Shown here piece by piece: positions 1 through 8,572 of a stretch of DNA of 57,173 bases (its first letter is position 1; every line of letters begins with the position of its first letter). The notes under the pieces were generated by a model that was not told where the DNA came from, searched no databases, and was given only the letters and a program-made list of their open reading frames with translations. The translations under genes were made by a program, and so were the position numbers. The stretch covers positions 1-57,173 of the forward strand of contig NZ_JAAWWP010000024.1 of NCBI RefSeq assembly GCF_012273655.1. The letters are read 5' to 3'. The stretch comes from Streptomyces physcomitrii. GTDB lineage: Bacteria; Actinomycetota; Actinomycetes; Streptomycetales; Streptomycetaceae.

Positions 1-1722
1 GCCGCGGCCGCCGGCGCCGCCGCGGCCCTCGGCACGGCGGCCCCCGGCTCCGCCTCCGCCGCCCCGCGCGCGGGCCGGGCCGCCGCCCCCGACCTCGGCC
101 CGAACGCCCTGGTCTTCGACCCCTCGATGTCCGCCGAGTCGATCCAGGCGAAGCTGGACGAGGTCTTCGCACAGCAGGAGAGGGACCAGTTCGGCAGCAG
201 CCGGTACGCGCTGCTCTTCCTGCCGGGCAGCTACCGGGTGGACGCCAATATCGGCTTCAACACCCAGATCCTCGGGCTCGGCCTGTCCCCCGACGACGTG
301 ACGATCGACGGCACCGTGCACGCCGAGGCCGACTGGTTCGACGGCAACGCGACCCAGAACTTCTGGCGGGTCGCGGAGAACCTCTCGGTGACCCCGCCGA
401 GCGGCGGCGACCGGTGGGCCGTCTCCCAGGCCGCCCCCTACCGCCGTGTCCATCTGCGCGGCGACCTCGCGCTCGACGACAACGGCTGGGCCAGCGGCGG
501 CTTCCTCGCCGACTCGCGGATCGAGGGGCAGGTGAACTCCGGTACCCAGCAGCAGTGGTTCACCCGCAACTCCGGCCTCGGCAGCTGGGCGGGCGCCAAC
601 TGGAACATGGTCTTCCTCGGCACCGGCGGCGCCCCCGGCGACTCCTTCCCCGAGCCGCCCTACACCACCGTCGACCGCACCCCGGTGATCCGCGAGAAGC
701 CCTTCCTGTACGTGGACGAGGGCGGCGCCTACCGCGTCTTCGTACCCGCGCTGCGCACCGACGCCACCGGCACCAGCTGGGAGAACGGCACCCCGCGCGG
801 GGAGTCGCTGCCCGTCGAGGACTTCCTGATCGCCCAGCCGGGCACCCCGGTCGCCGAGATCAACAGCGCGCTGGCGGACGGCAGGCACCTGCTGCTGACC
901 CCCGGCATCCACGAGCTGGACGGGACCATCGAGGTCACCCGCGCGAACACCGTGGTCCTCGGTCTGGGCCTGGCGACCCTGACCCCGGCGGGCGGGGCCG
1001 CGGCGCTCACCGTCGCCGACGTGGACGGCGTCAAGATCGCCGGGATCCTGGTGGACGCGAACGAGCAGTCCTCGCCGGTCCTCCTGGTGGTGGGCCCGGA
1101 GGGCGCGGACGCCGACCACGCGGCCAACCCGACCTCGCTGCACGACGTCTTCTGCCGGGTCGGCGGACGGCACGCGGGCCGGGCCGACGTCAGCCTGGCG
1201 ATCAACAGCAACCACGTCATCTGCGACCACCTGTGGCTGTGGCGCGGCGACCACGGCGAGGGCATCGGCTGGGACACCAACCCGGCCAAGTACGGACTGA
1301 TCGTCAACGGCGACGACGTCACCTGCTACGGGCTCTTCGTCGAGCACTACCAGGACTACCAGGTGTACTGGAACGGCGAGCGCGGGCGGACGTACTTCTT
1401 CCAGAGCGAGATGCCCTACGACCCGCCGAACCAGGACGCCTGGATGAACCGGGGCACCCGCGGCTTCGCCTCCTACAAGGTGGACGACGCCGTCGACGAC
1501 CACCAGGCCTTCGGCCTCGGCGTGTACTGCTTCTTCAACGCCGACCCCTCCGTCGTCAGCGAACGCGCCGTCGAGGCACCGCAGAAGGAGGGCGTGCGCT
1601 TCCGGCACCTGGTCACCATCTCGCTCGGCGGCGGCACCGGGACCATCAACCATGTCGTCAACGACACCGGGGGCGCGGTCACTTCGGGCCACACCGAGGA
1701 GAACCTCGTCTCCTATCCCTGA
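1..1722 (+). CDS. Secreted right-handed beta-helix protein (adenylyl-cyclase/coagulation-factor-5/8-annotated family), 5' truncated by window edge
   Basis: The frame is open from base 1, so the true start lies outside the window. The first 20-odd codons are an Ala-rich stretch ending SASAAP, which looks like the end of an export signal. The mature part begins near LGPNALVFDPSM. Runs such as VLGLGLATLTP, LLTPGIHEL and VVNGDDVTCYGLFVEHYQ are typical of a pectin-lyase-like beta-helix. I recognise the whole protein as a Streptomyces exoprotein family that databases often label adenylyl cyclase or coagulation factor 5/8 type. Nothing in it resembles a cyclase catalytic domain. The likely role is an extracellular carbohydrate-active or surface protein, perhaps GH55-like, but the substrate is unknown. 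A strong hairpin follows the stop. Confidence 0.75.
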   Translation, partial: AAAAGAAAALGTAAPGSASAAPRAGRAAAPDLGPNALVFDPSMSAESIQAKLDEVFAQQERDQFGSSRYALLFLPGSYRVDANIGFNTQILGLGLSPDDVTIDGTVHAEADWFDGNATQNFWRVAENLSVTPPSGGDRWAVSQAAPYRRVHLRGDLALDDNGWASGGFLADSRIEGQVNSGTQQQWFTRNSGLGSWAGANWNMVFLGTGGAPGDSFPEPPYTTVDRTPVIREKPFLYVDEGGAYRVFVPALRTDATGTSWENGTPRGESLPVEDFLIAQPGTPVAEINSALADGRHLLLTPGIHELDGTIEVTRANTVVLGLGLATLTPAGGAAALTVADVDGVKIAGILVDANEQSSPVLLVVGPEGADADHAANPTSLHDVFCRVGGRHAGRADVSLAINSNHVICDHLWLWRGDHGEGIGWDTNPAKYGLIVNGDDVTCYGLFVEHYQDYQVYWNGERGRTYFFQSEMPYDPPNQDAWMNRGTRGFASYKVDDAVDDHQAFGLGVYCFFNADPSVVSERAVEAPQKEGVRFRHLVTISLGGGTGTINHVVNDTGGAVTSGHTEENLVSYP

Positions 1723-1732
1723 GCCGCGGGCA

Positions 1733-1771
1733 CGGTCGGCGGGGCCGGGCGCACCCCGCCCCCGCCGACCG
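1733..1771 (+). terminator. GC-rich terminator hairpin after the beta-helix gene
   Basis: A perfect 12-bp stem, CGGTCGGCGGGG (1733-1744) pairing with CCCCGCCGACCG (1760-1771), starts 11 bp after the stop codon. It has no U-tract, as is usual in Streptomyces. Confidence 0.6.
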
Positions 1772-1868
1772 CGGCACCTGCCCCGCTACGGCCGCCGCGG
1801 GAATGTATCCGCTTTGTATGCCCGCCCCCTTGAATCGCCGGGTCACCCGACGATCCAAGGGGAGAACC

Positions 1869-2444
1869 ATGCACAGACACATGCGCCGGCTGCTGGCCGC
1901 CGCGGGGACCGCCGCCGCCGTGCTGGCCACCGCTCCGCTCGCCTCCGCGGCCACCCAGGAGAACGCCGCGGGGGTCGGCGTACTGGCGAGGCCCGCCTTC
2001 AAGCTGCCCTTCGACTGCGGCCAGAGCTGGCGCGGCAGCAACTGGAACGGGCACAGCCCGGCGCACTCCATCGACTTCAACCACTACGACGCGAACGGCA
2101 CCCCGGACGACTTCGGCCGCCGCGTCTTCGCCAGCGCGGGCGGCACGGTCCTCTCCTCGTACTACGCCACCGACACCGGTTACGGGAACACCATCGTGAT
2201 CGGGCACGGCGACGGCTGGCAGACCCGCTACGCGCACCTGAGCGCGCGCGACGTGAAGGCGGGCGACACCGTCGCCGTCGGCCAGCAGATCGGCAAGGTC
2301 GGCAAGTCCTCCGCGCTCTACGACCTCTCCCCGCACCTGCACTACGAGCAGATACACAACGGCAGCGTCGTGGTCTCCGTCCTGCAGGGCGTGACCTGGA
2401 ACGACTTCCTGGCGCGGTACCAGACCAGCACCAACCGCTGCTGA
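1869..2444 (+). CDS. Secreted M23 family (LytM-like) peptidase
   Basis: 191 aa. ATG chosen because AAGGGGAGAA lies just upstream. An N-terminal signal peptide (MHRHMRRLL, then an Ala-rich core) likely ends at LASA (residue 27). The mature part is a single LytM fold: H66-S-I-D69, then a GHGDGWQTRYAHLS stretch (H123), then PHLHYEQ (H156, H158). These are the zinc ligands and catalytic His expected of M23 metallopeptidases. The first motif is HxxD rather than the commonest HxxxD; H62 or H66 could be the ligand. C50 and the C-terminal C191 may form a disulfide. There is no separate wall-binding domain, so this is a minimal secreted enzyme, probably a peptidoglycan endopeptidase or lytic factor. 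Confidence 0.85.
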   Translation: MHRHMRRLLAAAGTAAAVLATAPLASAATQENAAGVGVLARPAFKLPFDCGQSWRGSNWNGHSPAHSIDFNHYDANGTPDDFGRRVFASAGGTVLSSYYATDTGYGNTIVIGHGDGWQTRYAHLSARDVKAGDTVAVGQQIGKVGKSSALYDLSPHLHYEQIHNGSVVVSVLQGVTWNDFLARYQTSTNRC

Positions 2445-2450
2445 CCGCGC

Positions 2451-2487
2451 GGCGGCCGGGCCGGGCACGGGGCCGGACCCGGCCGCC
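2451..2487. terminator. Bidirectional hairpin between convergent genes
   Basis: GGCGGCCGGG (2451-2460) pairs with CCCGGCCGCC (2478-2487), in the 54-bp gap between the M23 gene and the convergent regulator. Confidence 0.5.
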
Positions 2488-2498
2488 CGCCCGGCCGC

Positions 2499-5387
2499 TC
2501 AGTGCAGCGCGCGGAGCTTGGCGTCCACCAGGGCCGCCTGGTCGCGGGCCTCAAGGCGGCGCCAGGTGGACAGCGAGCGGTGGAAGTAGCGGCGGGCGGT
2601 CTGCTTGCGGCCGGTGGCGTGGTGCAACTCGCCGAGCAGACAGGCCACCCGCGCCTCCGCCCGCCGGTCGCCCAGCTGCCGCTGCACCACGAGCGCGCCC
2701 ACGAGCAGCGCCGAGGCCTGCGCCGCATCGCCCTGGCGCAGGCAGAGTTCGCCGATGCTCTGCTGCACATAGGCCGCGCAGTGGGTGTCCGCCAGCTCGT
2801 CGAAGATGCCGAGCGCCCCCTCCAACTCGGCCCGCGCGGCGCCCGGTTCACCGCGCAGCTCGTGCAGTACGGCGATCCGGCGGCGCACCTGTGCCTCGCG
2901 GTGCCGGTCGCCCAGCTCACGGGAGAGCCGCAGCGCGCCCTCCAGCCAGCCGGCCGCCGCCCGGGGTTCCCCGCGCTCCAGCCACACCGAGGCGAGGGCG
3001 TTGCGGGCGATGGCCTCGCCGTGCCGGTCACCGGCCCGGACGAAGAGCTCCAGCGCCTCGGTGAAGGCGGCCAGCGCCGCGTCGAGCCCCCCGGTGACCC
3101 GGTGCACCGACCCCGCGCCCACCGCGGCGAAGCCCTCGCCCGGCAGGTGCCCGAGGGCCGCGAACAGCGTCCGGGAGCGGGCGAAGCTGTCCAGGGACTC
3201 GGCGTACCGGTCCTGGTAGAGGTGCAGTTGCCCGAGGTTGCGCAGCAGGGCGGCGGCGTGCACGTCCCGCGGCTCGTCCATGGCGTCGAGCACCAGGCGG
3301 TGGGTGCGCAGCCAGTCGTCGTAGTAGCCGCGCATGTCGAAGAAGCTGGCCAGCTCCACGGCGAGCGCGGCGGCGCGCGGGACGTCCCCGAGCCGGGCCG
3401 CGCGGTCCACGGCGGCGACCAGGACGCGGCGCTCGCCCTCGAACCACTCCACGGGCCGGGCGCGCACCGCCTCGGTGAGCGCGGCGGCGGGACCGGCCGG
3501 GGCCACCGGCTCCCCGAGCACGCCGAGGAAGCGGGTCGGCATCGCCGCGTTGGCGGCCTGCGCGAGCGCGGTGAGCGCGTCCAGCACCCGGGTACGCCGC
3601 CCGCTCCGTACCCGGCGGTCGTCCTGTTCGGTCAGCTCCCGGGCGTAGCAGCGCAGCAGTTCGTGCATCCGGTAGCGGGGCAGGCCGAGGCGGTCGGTGT
3701 CCACCAACTCGACCAGGTGCTCGTCGAGCAGGGTCTCCAGGCCGGTGGCCGCCTCTCCGCTCTCCCCGGTGGCCGCGGCCACCGTCCAGCCCGCCACCGC
3801 CTCGTCGGGCAGCTGGCCGAAGGCCCGGAAGGCGCGGGCGGCGGGCTCGGGCAGATGCCGGTAGCTCAGCTCCGCCCCGGCCCGCACCTCCAGTTCGCCG
3901 GTCTGCAACTGGTCGAGCCGCCCGCGCTCGTCCTCCAGGAAGCCGGCGAGGGCGCCGAGGGTCCAGCCGGGGCGGTTGGCGAGCCGCGCGCCCGCGATCC
4001 GCACCGCGAGCGGCAGCGAGCCGCAGCCCGCGAGGACCCGGTCGGCGTCCGCCGGGTCCCGGTCGAGCCGTTCCGCGCCGACCAGCGAGCCGAGCAGCGC
4101 CCGGGCGTCCTCGCGTTCCATCACGCCCAGCCGGATCTCGTGGACCGGCAGCCCGGTCAGCCGCCGTCGCGAGCTGACCAGGACCGCGCTGCCGCCGGTG
4201 CCGGGCAGCAGGGGGCGCACCTGGGCGCTGCCCGCGGCGTCGTCCAGGACCAGGAGGAGGCGGCGCTGGGCCAGCCGGGAGCGGAACAGGGCGGCGCGTT
4301 CGCCGAGCCCCGCGGGCAGCGCGCCGTCGATGACGCCGAGTCCGCGCAGCATCTCGGCGAGCACGTCGGCGGGCTCCCGGGGCCGGGCGCTCAGCCCGGC
4401 CAGGTCGACGTAGAGCTGGCCGTCCGGGAAGTGGGCGCGCATCCGGTGGGCCGCGTGCACCACCAGGGTGGTCTTGCCGCAGCCCGGCGGTCCGGTGACG
4501 GTGACCGCGACAGGCTGCCGCCCGGCGGTGGCGAGCCGGTCCTCCAGTCGGCCGATCTCCGCGGCGCGGCCGGTGAAGTCCGGTACGTCCATGGGGAGTT
4601 GGCAGACCGGGCCGGGGTCGGCCGGGCGCCGCCGGGTGGCGTAGCCGTTGATCTCCTCGCCCAGGGCGCGCAGCGGGGCGCTCGGCTCGGTGCCCAGTTC
4701 CGCGGCGAGCAGCCGCTCCGCCTCCGCGTACCCGGCGCGTGCCTCGGTGGTGCGTCCGGCGTCGTACAGCGCGCGCAGCAGCATCCGCCACAGGTCCTCG
4801 CGCAGCGGGTCCTCGGCGAGGCGGGAGCGCAGTTCGGCGACGAGCGGGGCGTGGTCCCCGCGCAGCAGCCGCACCTCGAGGCATTCGTCGGCCGCCGCGG
4901 ACCGCAGCGCCTCCAGGCGGGAGACGGCCGGGTCCCAGACCACGCTGGAGGGCACGTCCTGGAGGACGCCGCCGCGCCACAGCCCGAGCGCGGCCTCGTA
5001 GCGGCGGAGCGCCCCGGCGCTCTCGCCGCGCTCGCGCAGGGCGCGCGCCTGCTCCAGGCGGCGCTGGAAGAGCAGCTGGTCGAGGGCGTCCGGTGGCACG
5101 TCGAGGGCGTAGCCGGAGGACTCGGTGCGCAGTCCCCCGATGGGCACCCCGGCCGCCGCGAGGGTGCGGCGCAGCGCGCGGACATAGGTACGCACATTGG
5201 CGAGGGCAGACCGGGGCGCGCCGCCGGGCCACAGCACCTCGGTGAGCTGGTCGACCGAGACGAAGCCGCCGGGCTGCAGCAGCAGGGTGGCCAGGATCGC
5301 CCGCGGCTTCGGCCCGCCGACCCGGACCGGCAGGCCGCCCACCCTGACCTGGAGCGTGCCCAGCACGCCGAACGTCGGTTCCCCCAT
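2499..5387 (-). CDS. SARP-family regulator with NB-ARC ATPase and TPR domains (AfsR-like architecture)
   Basis: 962 aa. The ATG at 5387 has GGAGG 9 nt upstream; the frame stays open much further upstream, but that part is non-coding in character. Domain order: OmpR-type winged helix (about 5-95), bacterial transcriptional activator domain (about 100-245), NB-ARC ATPase with Walker A GPPGCGKTT (299-307) and LLLVLDDA as Walker B, then TPR repeats over roughly the last 260 residues. This matches the large Streptomyces antibiotic regulatory proteins, which activate secondary-metabolite or developmental genes as ATP-dependent switches. It is not AfsR itself, since its N-terminus differs. No biosynthetic cluster adjoins it, so its targets are elsewhere or pleiotropic. 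It is divergent from the GNAT gene across a 171-bp gap. Confidence 0.9.
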   Translation of the reverse strand: MGEPTFGVLGTLQVRVGGLPVRVGGPKPRAILATLLLQPGGFVSVDQLTEVLWPGGAPRSALANVRTYVRALRRTLAAAGVPIGGLRTESSGYALDVPPDALDQLLFQRRLEQARALRERGESAGALRRYEAALGLWRGGVLQDVPSSVVWDPAVSRLEALRSAAADECLEVRLLRGDHAPLVAELRSRLAEDPLREDLWRMLLRALYDAGRTTEARAGYAEAERLLAAELGTEPSAPLRALGEEINGYATRRRPADPGPVCQLPMDVPDFTGRAAEIGRLEDRLATAGRQPVAVTVTGPPGCGKTTLVVHAAHRMRAHFPDGQLYVDLAGLSARPREPADVLAEMLRGLGVIDGALPAGLGERAALFRSRLAQRRLLLVLDDAAGSAQVRPLLPGTGGSAVLVSSRRRLTGLPVHEIRLGVMEREDARALLGSLVGAERLDRDPADADRVLAGCGSLPLAVRIAGARLANRPGWTLGALAGFLEDERGRLDQLQTGELEVRAGAELSYRHLPEPAARAFRAFGQLPDEAVAGWTVAAATGESGEAATGLETLLDEHLVELVDTDRLGLPRYRMHELLRCYARELTEQDDRRVRSGRRTRVLDALTALAQAANAAMPTRFLGVLGEPVAPAGPAAALTEAVRARPVEWFEGERRVLVAAVDRAARLGDVPRAAALAVELASFFDMRGYYDDWLRTHRLVLDAMDEPRDVHAAALLRNLGQLHLYQDRYAESLDSFARSRTLFAALGHLPGEGFAAVGAGSVHRVTGGLDAALAAFTEALELFVRAGDRHGEAIARNALASVWLERGEPRAAAGWLEGALRLSRELGDRHREAQVRRRIAVLHELRGEPGAARAELEGALGIFDELADTHCAAYVQQSIGELCLRQGDAAQASALLVGALVVQRQLGDRRAEARVACLLGELHHATGRKQTARRYFHRSLSTWRRLEARDQAALVDAKLRALH

Positions 5388-5558
5388 CCCCGGCCTCCGC
5401 GTCCCGTGAACTGCCGCGCAGCGTACCGGCGTTCGAGCGGCGCCGGGCGGGCAATCCGGAAGGCGGCGCGGCCCGGTCCCGCCGCCGGGGGCGACATACC
5501 GGCCGCCGCACCCGAAATCCCTTCGCCCCGTGACGCGGTCCACTGCTTGGCTTGCCCC

Positions 5559-5981
5559 ATGGAGACTCCGCACATCCGCCCCGCCACCCGGCCCGACATC
5601 GACGCCGTCCTGCGGTTCTGGCGGGAGGCCGCCGAGGGGACGAGCATCAGCGACGACGCCGAGGGGCTGACCCGGCTGCTCACCCGCGACCCCGGGGCCC
5701 TGCTCCTCGCCGAGCGCGAGGGCAGCGTTGCCGGGACCGTGATCGCGGGCTTCGACGGCTGGCGCTGCCACCTCTACCGGCTGGCCGTGGCGCCCGCGTA
5801 CCGCAGGCAGGGCATCGCCCGCGCCCTGCTCGCCGCGGCCGAGGCGCGCTTCACGGCGCTCGGCGGGCGCCGCGGGGACGCGATGGTGCTCCGGGACAAC
5901 GCGCGCGCCCAGCACGCCTGGCGGGCCGCCGGATACGGACCCGAGGAGCACTGGCGCCGCTGGGTGAAGCCGCTGGCCTAA
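5559..5981 (+). CDS. GNAT family N-acetyltransferase
   Basis: 140 aa, a single GNAT domain. It starts METPHIRPATRPDIDAV. The acetyl-CoA-binding loop is seen as LAVAPAYRRQGIARALL (about 75-91), and the GNAT C-terminal helix region as NARAQHAWRAAGY. The substrate cannot be told. It lies between the divergent SARP regulator and the DUF21 membrane pair. No strong Shine-Dalgarno precedes the ATG, so a leaderless or weakly initiated start is possible. Confidence 0.8.
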   Translation: METPHIRPATRPDIDAVLRFWREAAEGTSISDDAEGLTRLLTRDPGALLLAEREGSVAGTVIAGFDGWRCHLYRLAVAPAYRRQGIARALLAAAEARFTALGGRRGDAMVLRDNARAQHAWRAAGYGPEEHWRRWVKPLA

Positions 5982-6076
5982 GCCTTCAAGCCCGGCCCGG
6001 CTCACCCCCGACTTTGCCGATCCTTTACGATGGCTCCTACAGCCCAGCCACCGAGGAAAGGTGTGAGAGTCCCGCC

Positions 6077-6154
6077 GTGGACGAGCCCCCCAGTAGCCGA
6101 TATCGCGCAGAACCGCCGCCCCTGTCCGACGATGGGACGGAGGTGACCCGATGA
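6077..6154 (+). CDS. Candidate 25-aa leader peptide, acidic/proline-rich, overlapping the downstream start (ATGA)
   Basis: A GTG-initiated ORF reading MDEPPSSRYRAEPPP and ending DDGTEVTR. Its TGA stop overlaps the ATG of the DUF21/CBS protein (ATGA), so translation of the two could be coupled. The N-terminus is unusually acidic and Pro-rich (MDEPP, then EPPP). Known Mg2+-sensing leader peptides of enterobacterial mgtA (MgtL, beginning MEPDPTPLP) share that character. A GAGGAAAGG sequence lies 16 nt upstream, which is far for a ribosome-binding site, and this lowers confidence. Alternatively it is unread UTR. Confidence 0.35.
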   Translation: MDEPPSSRYRAEPPPLSDDGTEVTR

Positions 6155-7485
6155 TCGAAGTGCTCCTGCTCGCGGTGGCCGTCCTGCTCTCGCTGGCCTG
6201 CGGTGCCTTCGTCGCCGCCGAGTTCTCGCTCACCACCGTCGAACGCGGGGAACTGGAGCGCGCCGCCGAGCGCGGCGAACGCGGTGCCGCCGGTGCCCTC
6301 AAGGCGGCCCGGCACCTGACCTTCCAGCTCTCCGGCGCCCAGCTCGGCATCACGGTCACCAACCTGGTGGTCGGCATGCTCTCCGAGCCGTCCATCGCCA
6401 AGCTGATCGCCGGGCCGCTGGAGGACATCGGCCTCTCGCACTCCGCGGCCCGCTCGGCCGCCCTGGTGCTCGGCACCGCGCTGTCCACGGTCTTCTTGAT
6501 GGTGGTCGGCGAGCTGGTGCCGAAGAACTGGGCCATCTCCTCGCCGCTGCCCGTGGCGAAGCGGGTGGCGACCCCGCAGCGCTGGTTCAGCGCCGCCTTC
6601 CGGCCCTTCATCACCCACCTCAACAACACCGCGAACCGGGCCGTACGCCGCTTCGGCATCGAACCCACCGAGGAGCTGGCCTCGGCCCGCGGCCCGGAGG
6701 AGCTGGTGGCGCTCGCCCGCCACTCCGCCAAGGAAGGCGCCCTGGAACCCGACACCGCGGAGCTGTTCGTCCGCACCCTGAACCTCGCCGACCTGACCGC
6801 CGAGAACGTGATGACGCCCCGGGTCCAGGTGATGGCCCTGGACGCCCAGGCCACCTGCGAGGACGTGGCCAACGCCACCCGCGCCACCGGCCTGTCCCGC
6901 TTCCCCGTCTACCGGGGCAGCCTCGACTCGGTGGTCGGCATCGTGCACATCAAGGACGTGCTGGCCGTGCCCGCGCAGCGCAGGCTCAGGCACCCGGTCT
7001 CCGCGCTGATGCGCGAACCCCTCCTGGTGCCCGAGACGCTCACCGTCGACCGGCTCCTGGACCGGATCTCCGGCCGCCGCACCATGGCCGTGGTGATCGA
7101 CGAGTACGGCGGCACCGCCGGGGTGGCCACCCTGGAGGACATCGTCGAGGAGGTCGTCGGCGAGGTCCGCGACGAGCACGACCCGCACGAGACACCCGAC
7201 CTCGCCCCCGCCGGACTCGACGAGGAGGGCCGGTCCCGCTATTCGGCCGACGGCGCCGCCCGCATGGACCAGCTCGCCCGCGTCGGACTGCGCGCCCCGG
7301 AGGGCCCGTACGAGACGCTGGCCGGTCTGGTCGCCCGGGAGCTGGGGCGGATCCCCGCCACCGGCGACAGCGTCGAGGTCGCGGGCTGGCGCCTGGACGT
7401 GGTGGACGCGAGCGGCCACCGCGCCGCCCGGGTCCTGCTGCACGCGCCGGTCACCGGCAGCGCCCTGAGCGAGGGGGAGCGATGA
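6151..7485 (+). CDS. CNNM/CorC-type membrane protein (DUF21 - CBS pair - CorC_HlyC domain)
   Basis: 444 aa, ATG preceded by GGAGGTGACCCG. Order: DUF21 transmembrane domain (about 1-185, with hydrophobic segments at VLLLAVAVLLSLACGAFVAAE, a middle pair, and LVLGTALSTVFLMVVGELVPK), two CBS motifs (about 205-325: VMTPRVQVM ... FPVYRG ... VVGIVHIKDVL; MAVVIDEYGGTAGVATLEDIVEE), and a C-terminal CorC_HlyC domain (about 345-435). It is often annotated hemolysin. Members of this family are implicated in Mg2+/Co2+ transport or resistance, and the CBS pair binds adenine nucleotides in homologues. It overlaps the next gene by ATGA, so the two are one operon. It follows a possible leader peptide. Confidence 0.9.
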   Translation: MIEVLLLAVAVLLSLACGAFVAAEFSLTTVERGELERAAERGERGAAGALKAARHLTFQLSGAQLGITVTNLVVGMLSEPSIAKLIAGPLEDIGLSHSAARSAALVLGTALSTVFLMVVGELVPKNWAISSPLPVAKRVATPQRWFSAAFRPFITHLNNTANRAVRRFGIEPTEELASARGPEELVALARHSAKEGALEPDTAELFVRTLNLADLTAENVMTPRVQVMALDAQATCEDVANATRATGLSRFPVYRGSLDSVVGIVHIKDVLAVPAQRRLRHPVSALMREPLLVPETLTVDRLLDRISGRRTMAVVIDEYGGTAGVATLEDIVEEVVGEVRDEHDPHETPDLAPAGLDEEGRSRYSADGAARMDQLARVGLRAPEGPYETLAGLVARELGRIPATGDSVEVAGWRLDVVDASGHRAARVLLHAPVTGSALSEGER

Positions 7486-8498
7486 TCGCCGTCCAACTGC
7501 TGATCGCCCTGGCGACCCTGGTCGCCAACGCCTTCTTCGTCGGCGCCGAGTTCGCGCTGATCTCGGTGCGGCGCAGCCAGATCGAGCCCTACGCGGAGCA
7601 GGGCAACCGGCGCGCGCGCAGCGTGCTGTGGGGCCTGGAGCACGTCTCCGCGCTGCTCGCCGCCGCGCAGCTCGGCATCACCCTGTGCACCCTGGTCCTC
7701 GGCGTGGTCGCCGAGCCCGCCCTCGCGCACCTCCTGGAACCGGGCTTCGACGCGGCCGGGGTGCCGCACGGCCTCGTCCACCCGATCTCCTTTGTCCTCG
7801 CGCTGGCGCTCGCCACCTATCTGCACATGCTGCTCGGCGAGATGATCCCGAAGAACGTCGCCCTCGCCGAGCCGGTGCGCAGCGCGATGGCGCTCGGACC
7901 GCCGCTGGTGGCGCTCGCCCGGGCGCTGCGCCCGGTGATCTTCACCATCAACGCCTTCGCGAACACCCTGCTCAAGCTGCTCAGGGTGGAGTCGAAGGAC
8001 GAGGTCGCCGCCACCTTCTCCGACGACGAACTGGCCCGCCTGGTCAAGGACTCCTCGGCGGCCGGCCTCCTCGACGACCGCGCCACGGAGCGGCTGCGCG
8101 AGGCCCTGGAGCTGCGCCGCCACGCGGTACGCGATGTGGTGCTGCCGCTGGAGCGGGTGATGTACGCGAGGCTCGGGATCACCCCGGAGGGGCTGGAGCG
8201 GCTTTCCGCCGAATCCGGCTTCTCCCGGTTCCCCGTGGTGGACGACGGCCGCCGGATCATCGGCTATCTGCACGTCAAGGACGCGCTGGACGCCATGCCG
8301 CCGGACGTCCCCTTCCAGATCCGGGACATGCGGCCCATCGCCCGGATCCGCGAGAGCACCCCGCTCGACGAGGTGCTCGCCGCGATGCGCGGCAGCCGCA
8401 CCCACCTGGCCGCGGTCCTCGGCGACGACGGGCGCCTCGCCGGTCTGGTGACCATGGAGGACGTGCTGCGGGTGCTGTTCAAGCAGCCCACCGCCTGA
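7482..8498 (+). CDS. Second DUF21-CBS membrane protein, lacking the CorC_HlyC tail
   Basis: 338 aa; the ATG overlaps the preceding stop (ATGA). DUF21 transmembrane domain (about 1-170, starting MIAVQLLIALATLVANAFF) and two CBS motifs (about 200-330: VLPLERVMYA, FPVVDDGRRIIGYLHVKDAL, LAAVLGDDGRLAGLVTMED). It ends directly after the second CBS motif, unlike its 444-aa neighbour, so it has no C-terminal CorC_HlyC domain. Tandem long/short pairs of this family are common in actinobacteria. They may form a hetero-oligomer, which is inference. A strong terminator hairpin follows 18 bp after the stop. Confidence 0.88.
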   Translation: MIAVQLLIALATLVANAFFVGAEFALISVRRSQIEPYAEQGNRRARSVLWGLEHVSALLAAAQLGITLCTLVLGVVAEPALAHLLEPGFDAAGVPHGLVHPISFVLALALATYLHMLLGEMIPKNVALAEPVRSAMALGPPLVALARALRPVIFTINAFANTLLKLLRVESKDEVAATFSDDELARLVKDSSAAGLLDDRATERLREALELRRHAVRDVVLPLERVMYARLGITPEGLERLSAESGFSRFPVVDDGRRIIGYLHVKDALDAMPPDVPFQIRDMRPIARIRESTPLDEVLAAMRGSRTHLAAVLGDDGRLAGLVTMEDVLRVLFKQPTA

Positions 8499-8515
8499 GC
8501 CGGGGCGCCGTCGCG

Positions 8516-8556
8516 GCGCGGTGCCGGCCCCTCCTCGGCGGGGTCCGGCACCGCGC
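8516..8556 (+). terminator. Terminator hairpin after the DUF21-CBS operon
   Basis: GCGCGGTGCCGG followed by CCCC (8516-8531) pairs with GGGG(T) followed by CCGGCACCGCGC (8540-8556). The stem is 16 bp with a single bulged T. It abuts the next gene's -10 hexamer. Confidence 0.75.
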
Positions 8557-8562
8557 TACGAT
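8557..8562 (+). promoter_or_regulatory. -10 hexamer TACGAT for a leaderless SGNH hydrolase transcript
   Basis: TACGAT ends 10 nt before the ATG at 8573, and there is no Shine-Dalgarno. Transcription starting 7-10 nt after the hexamer would begin at or next to the ATG. Confidence 0.5.
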
Positions 8563-8572
8563 CGTCGGCGTC

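Noticed and set aside
414..2444. A 676-codon open frame spanning the beta-helix gene and the M23 gene
   Set aside because: The part before 1869 is an Arg/Pro-rich shadow frame; only the M23 segment has real protein character and a ribosome-binding site.
6020..6150. M-box (ykoK) Mg2+ riboswitch before the DUF21-CBS genes
   Set aside because: GGCTCCTACAG and CCGCCGCCC echo M-box segments, but the order and intervening helices do not fit and the first segment overlaps a likely -10 box.
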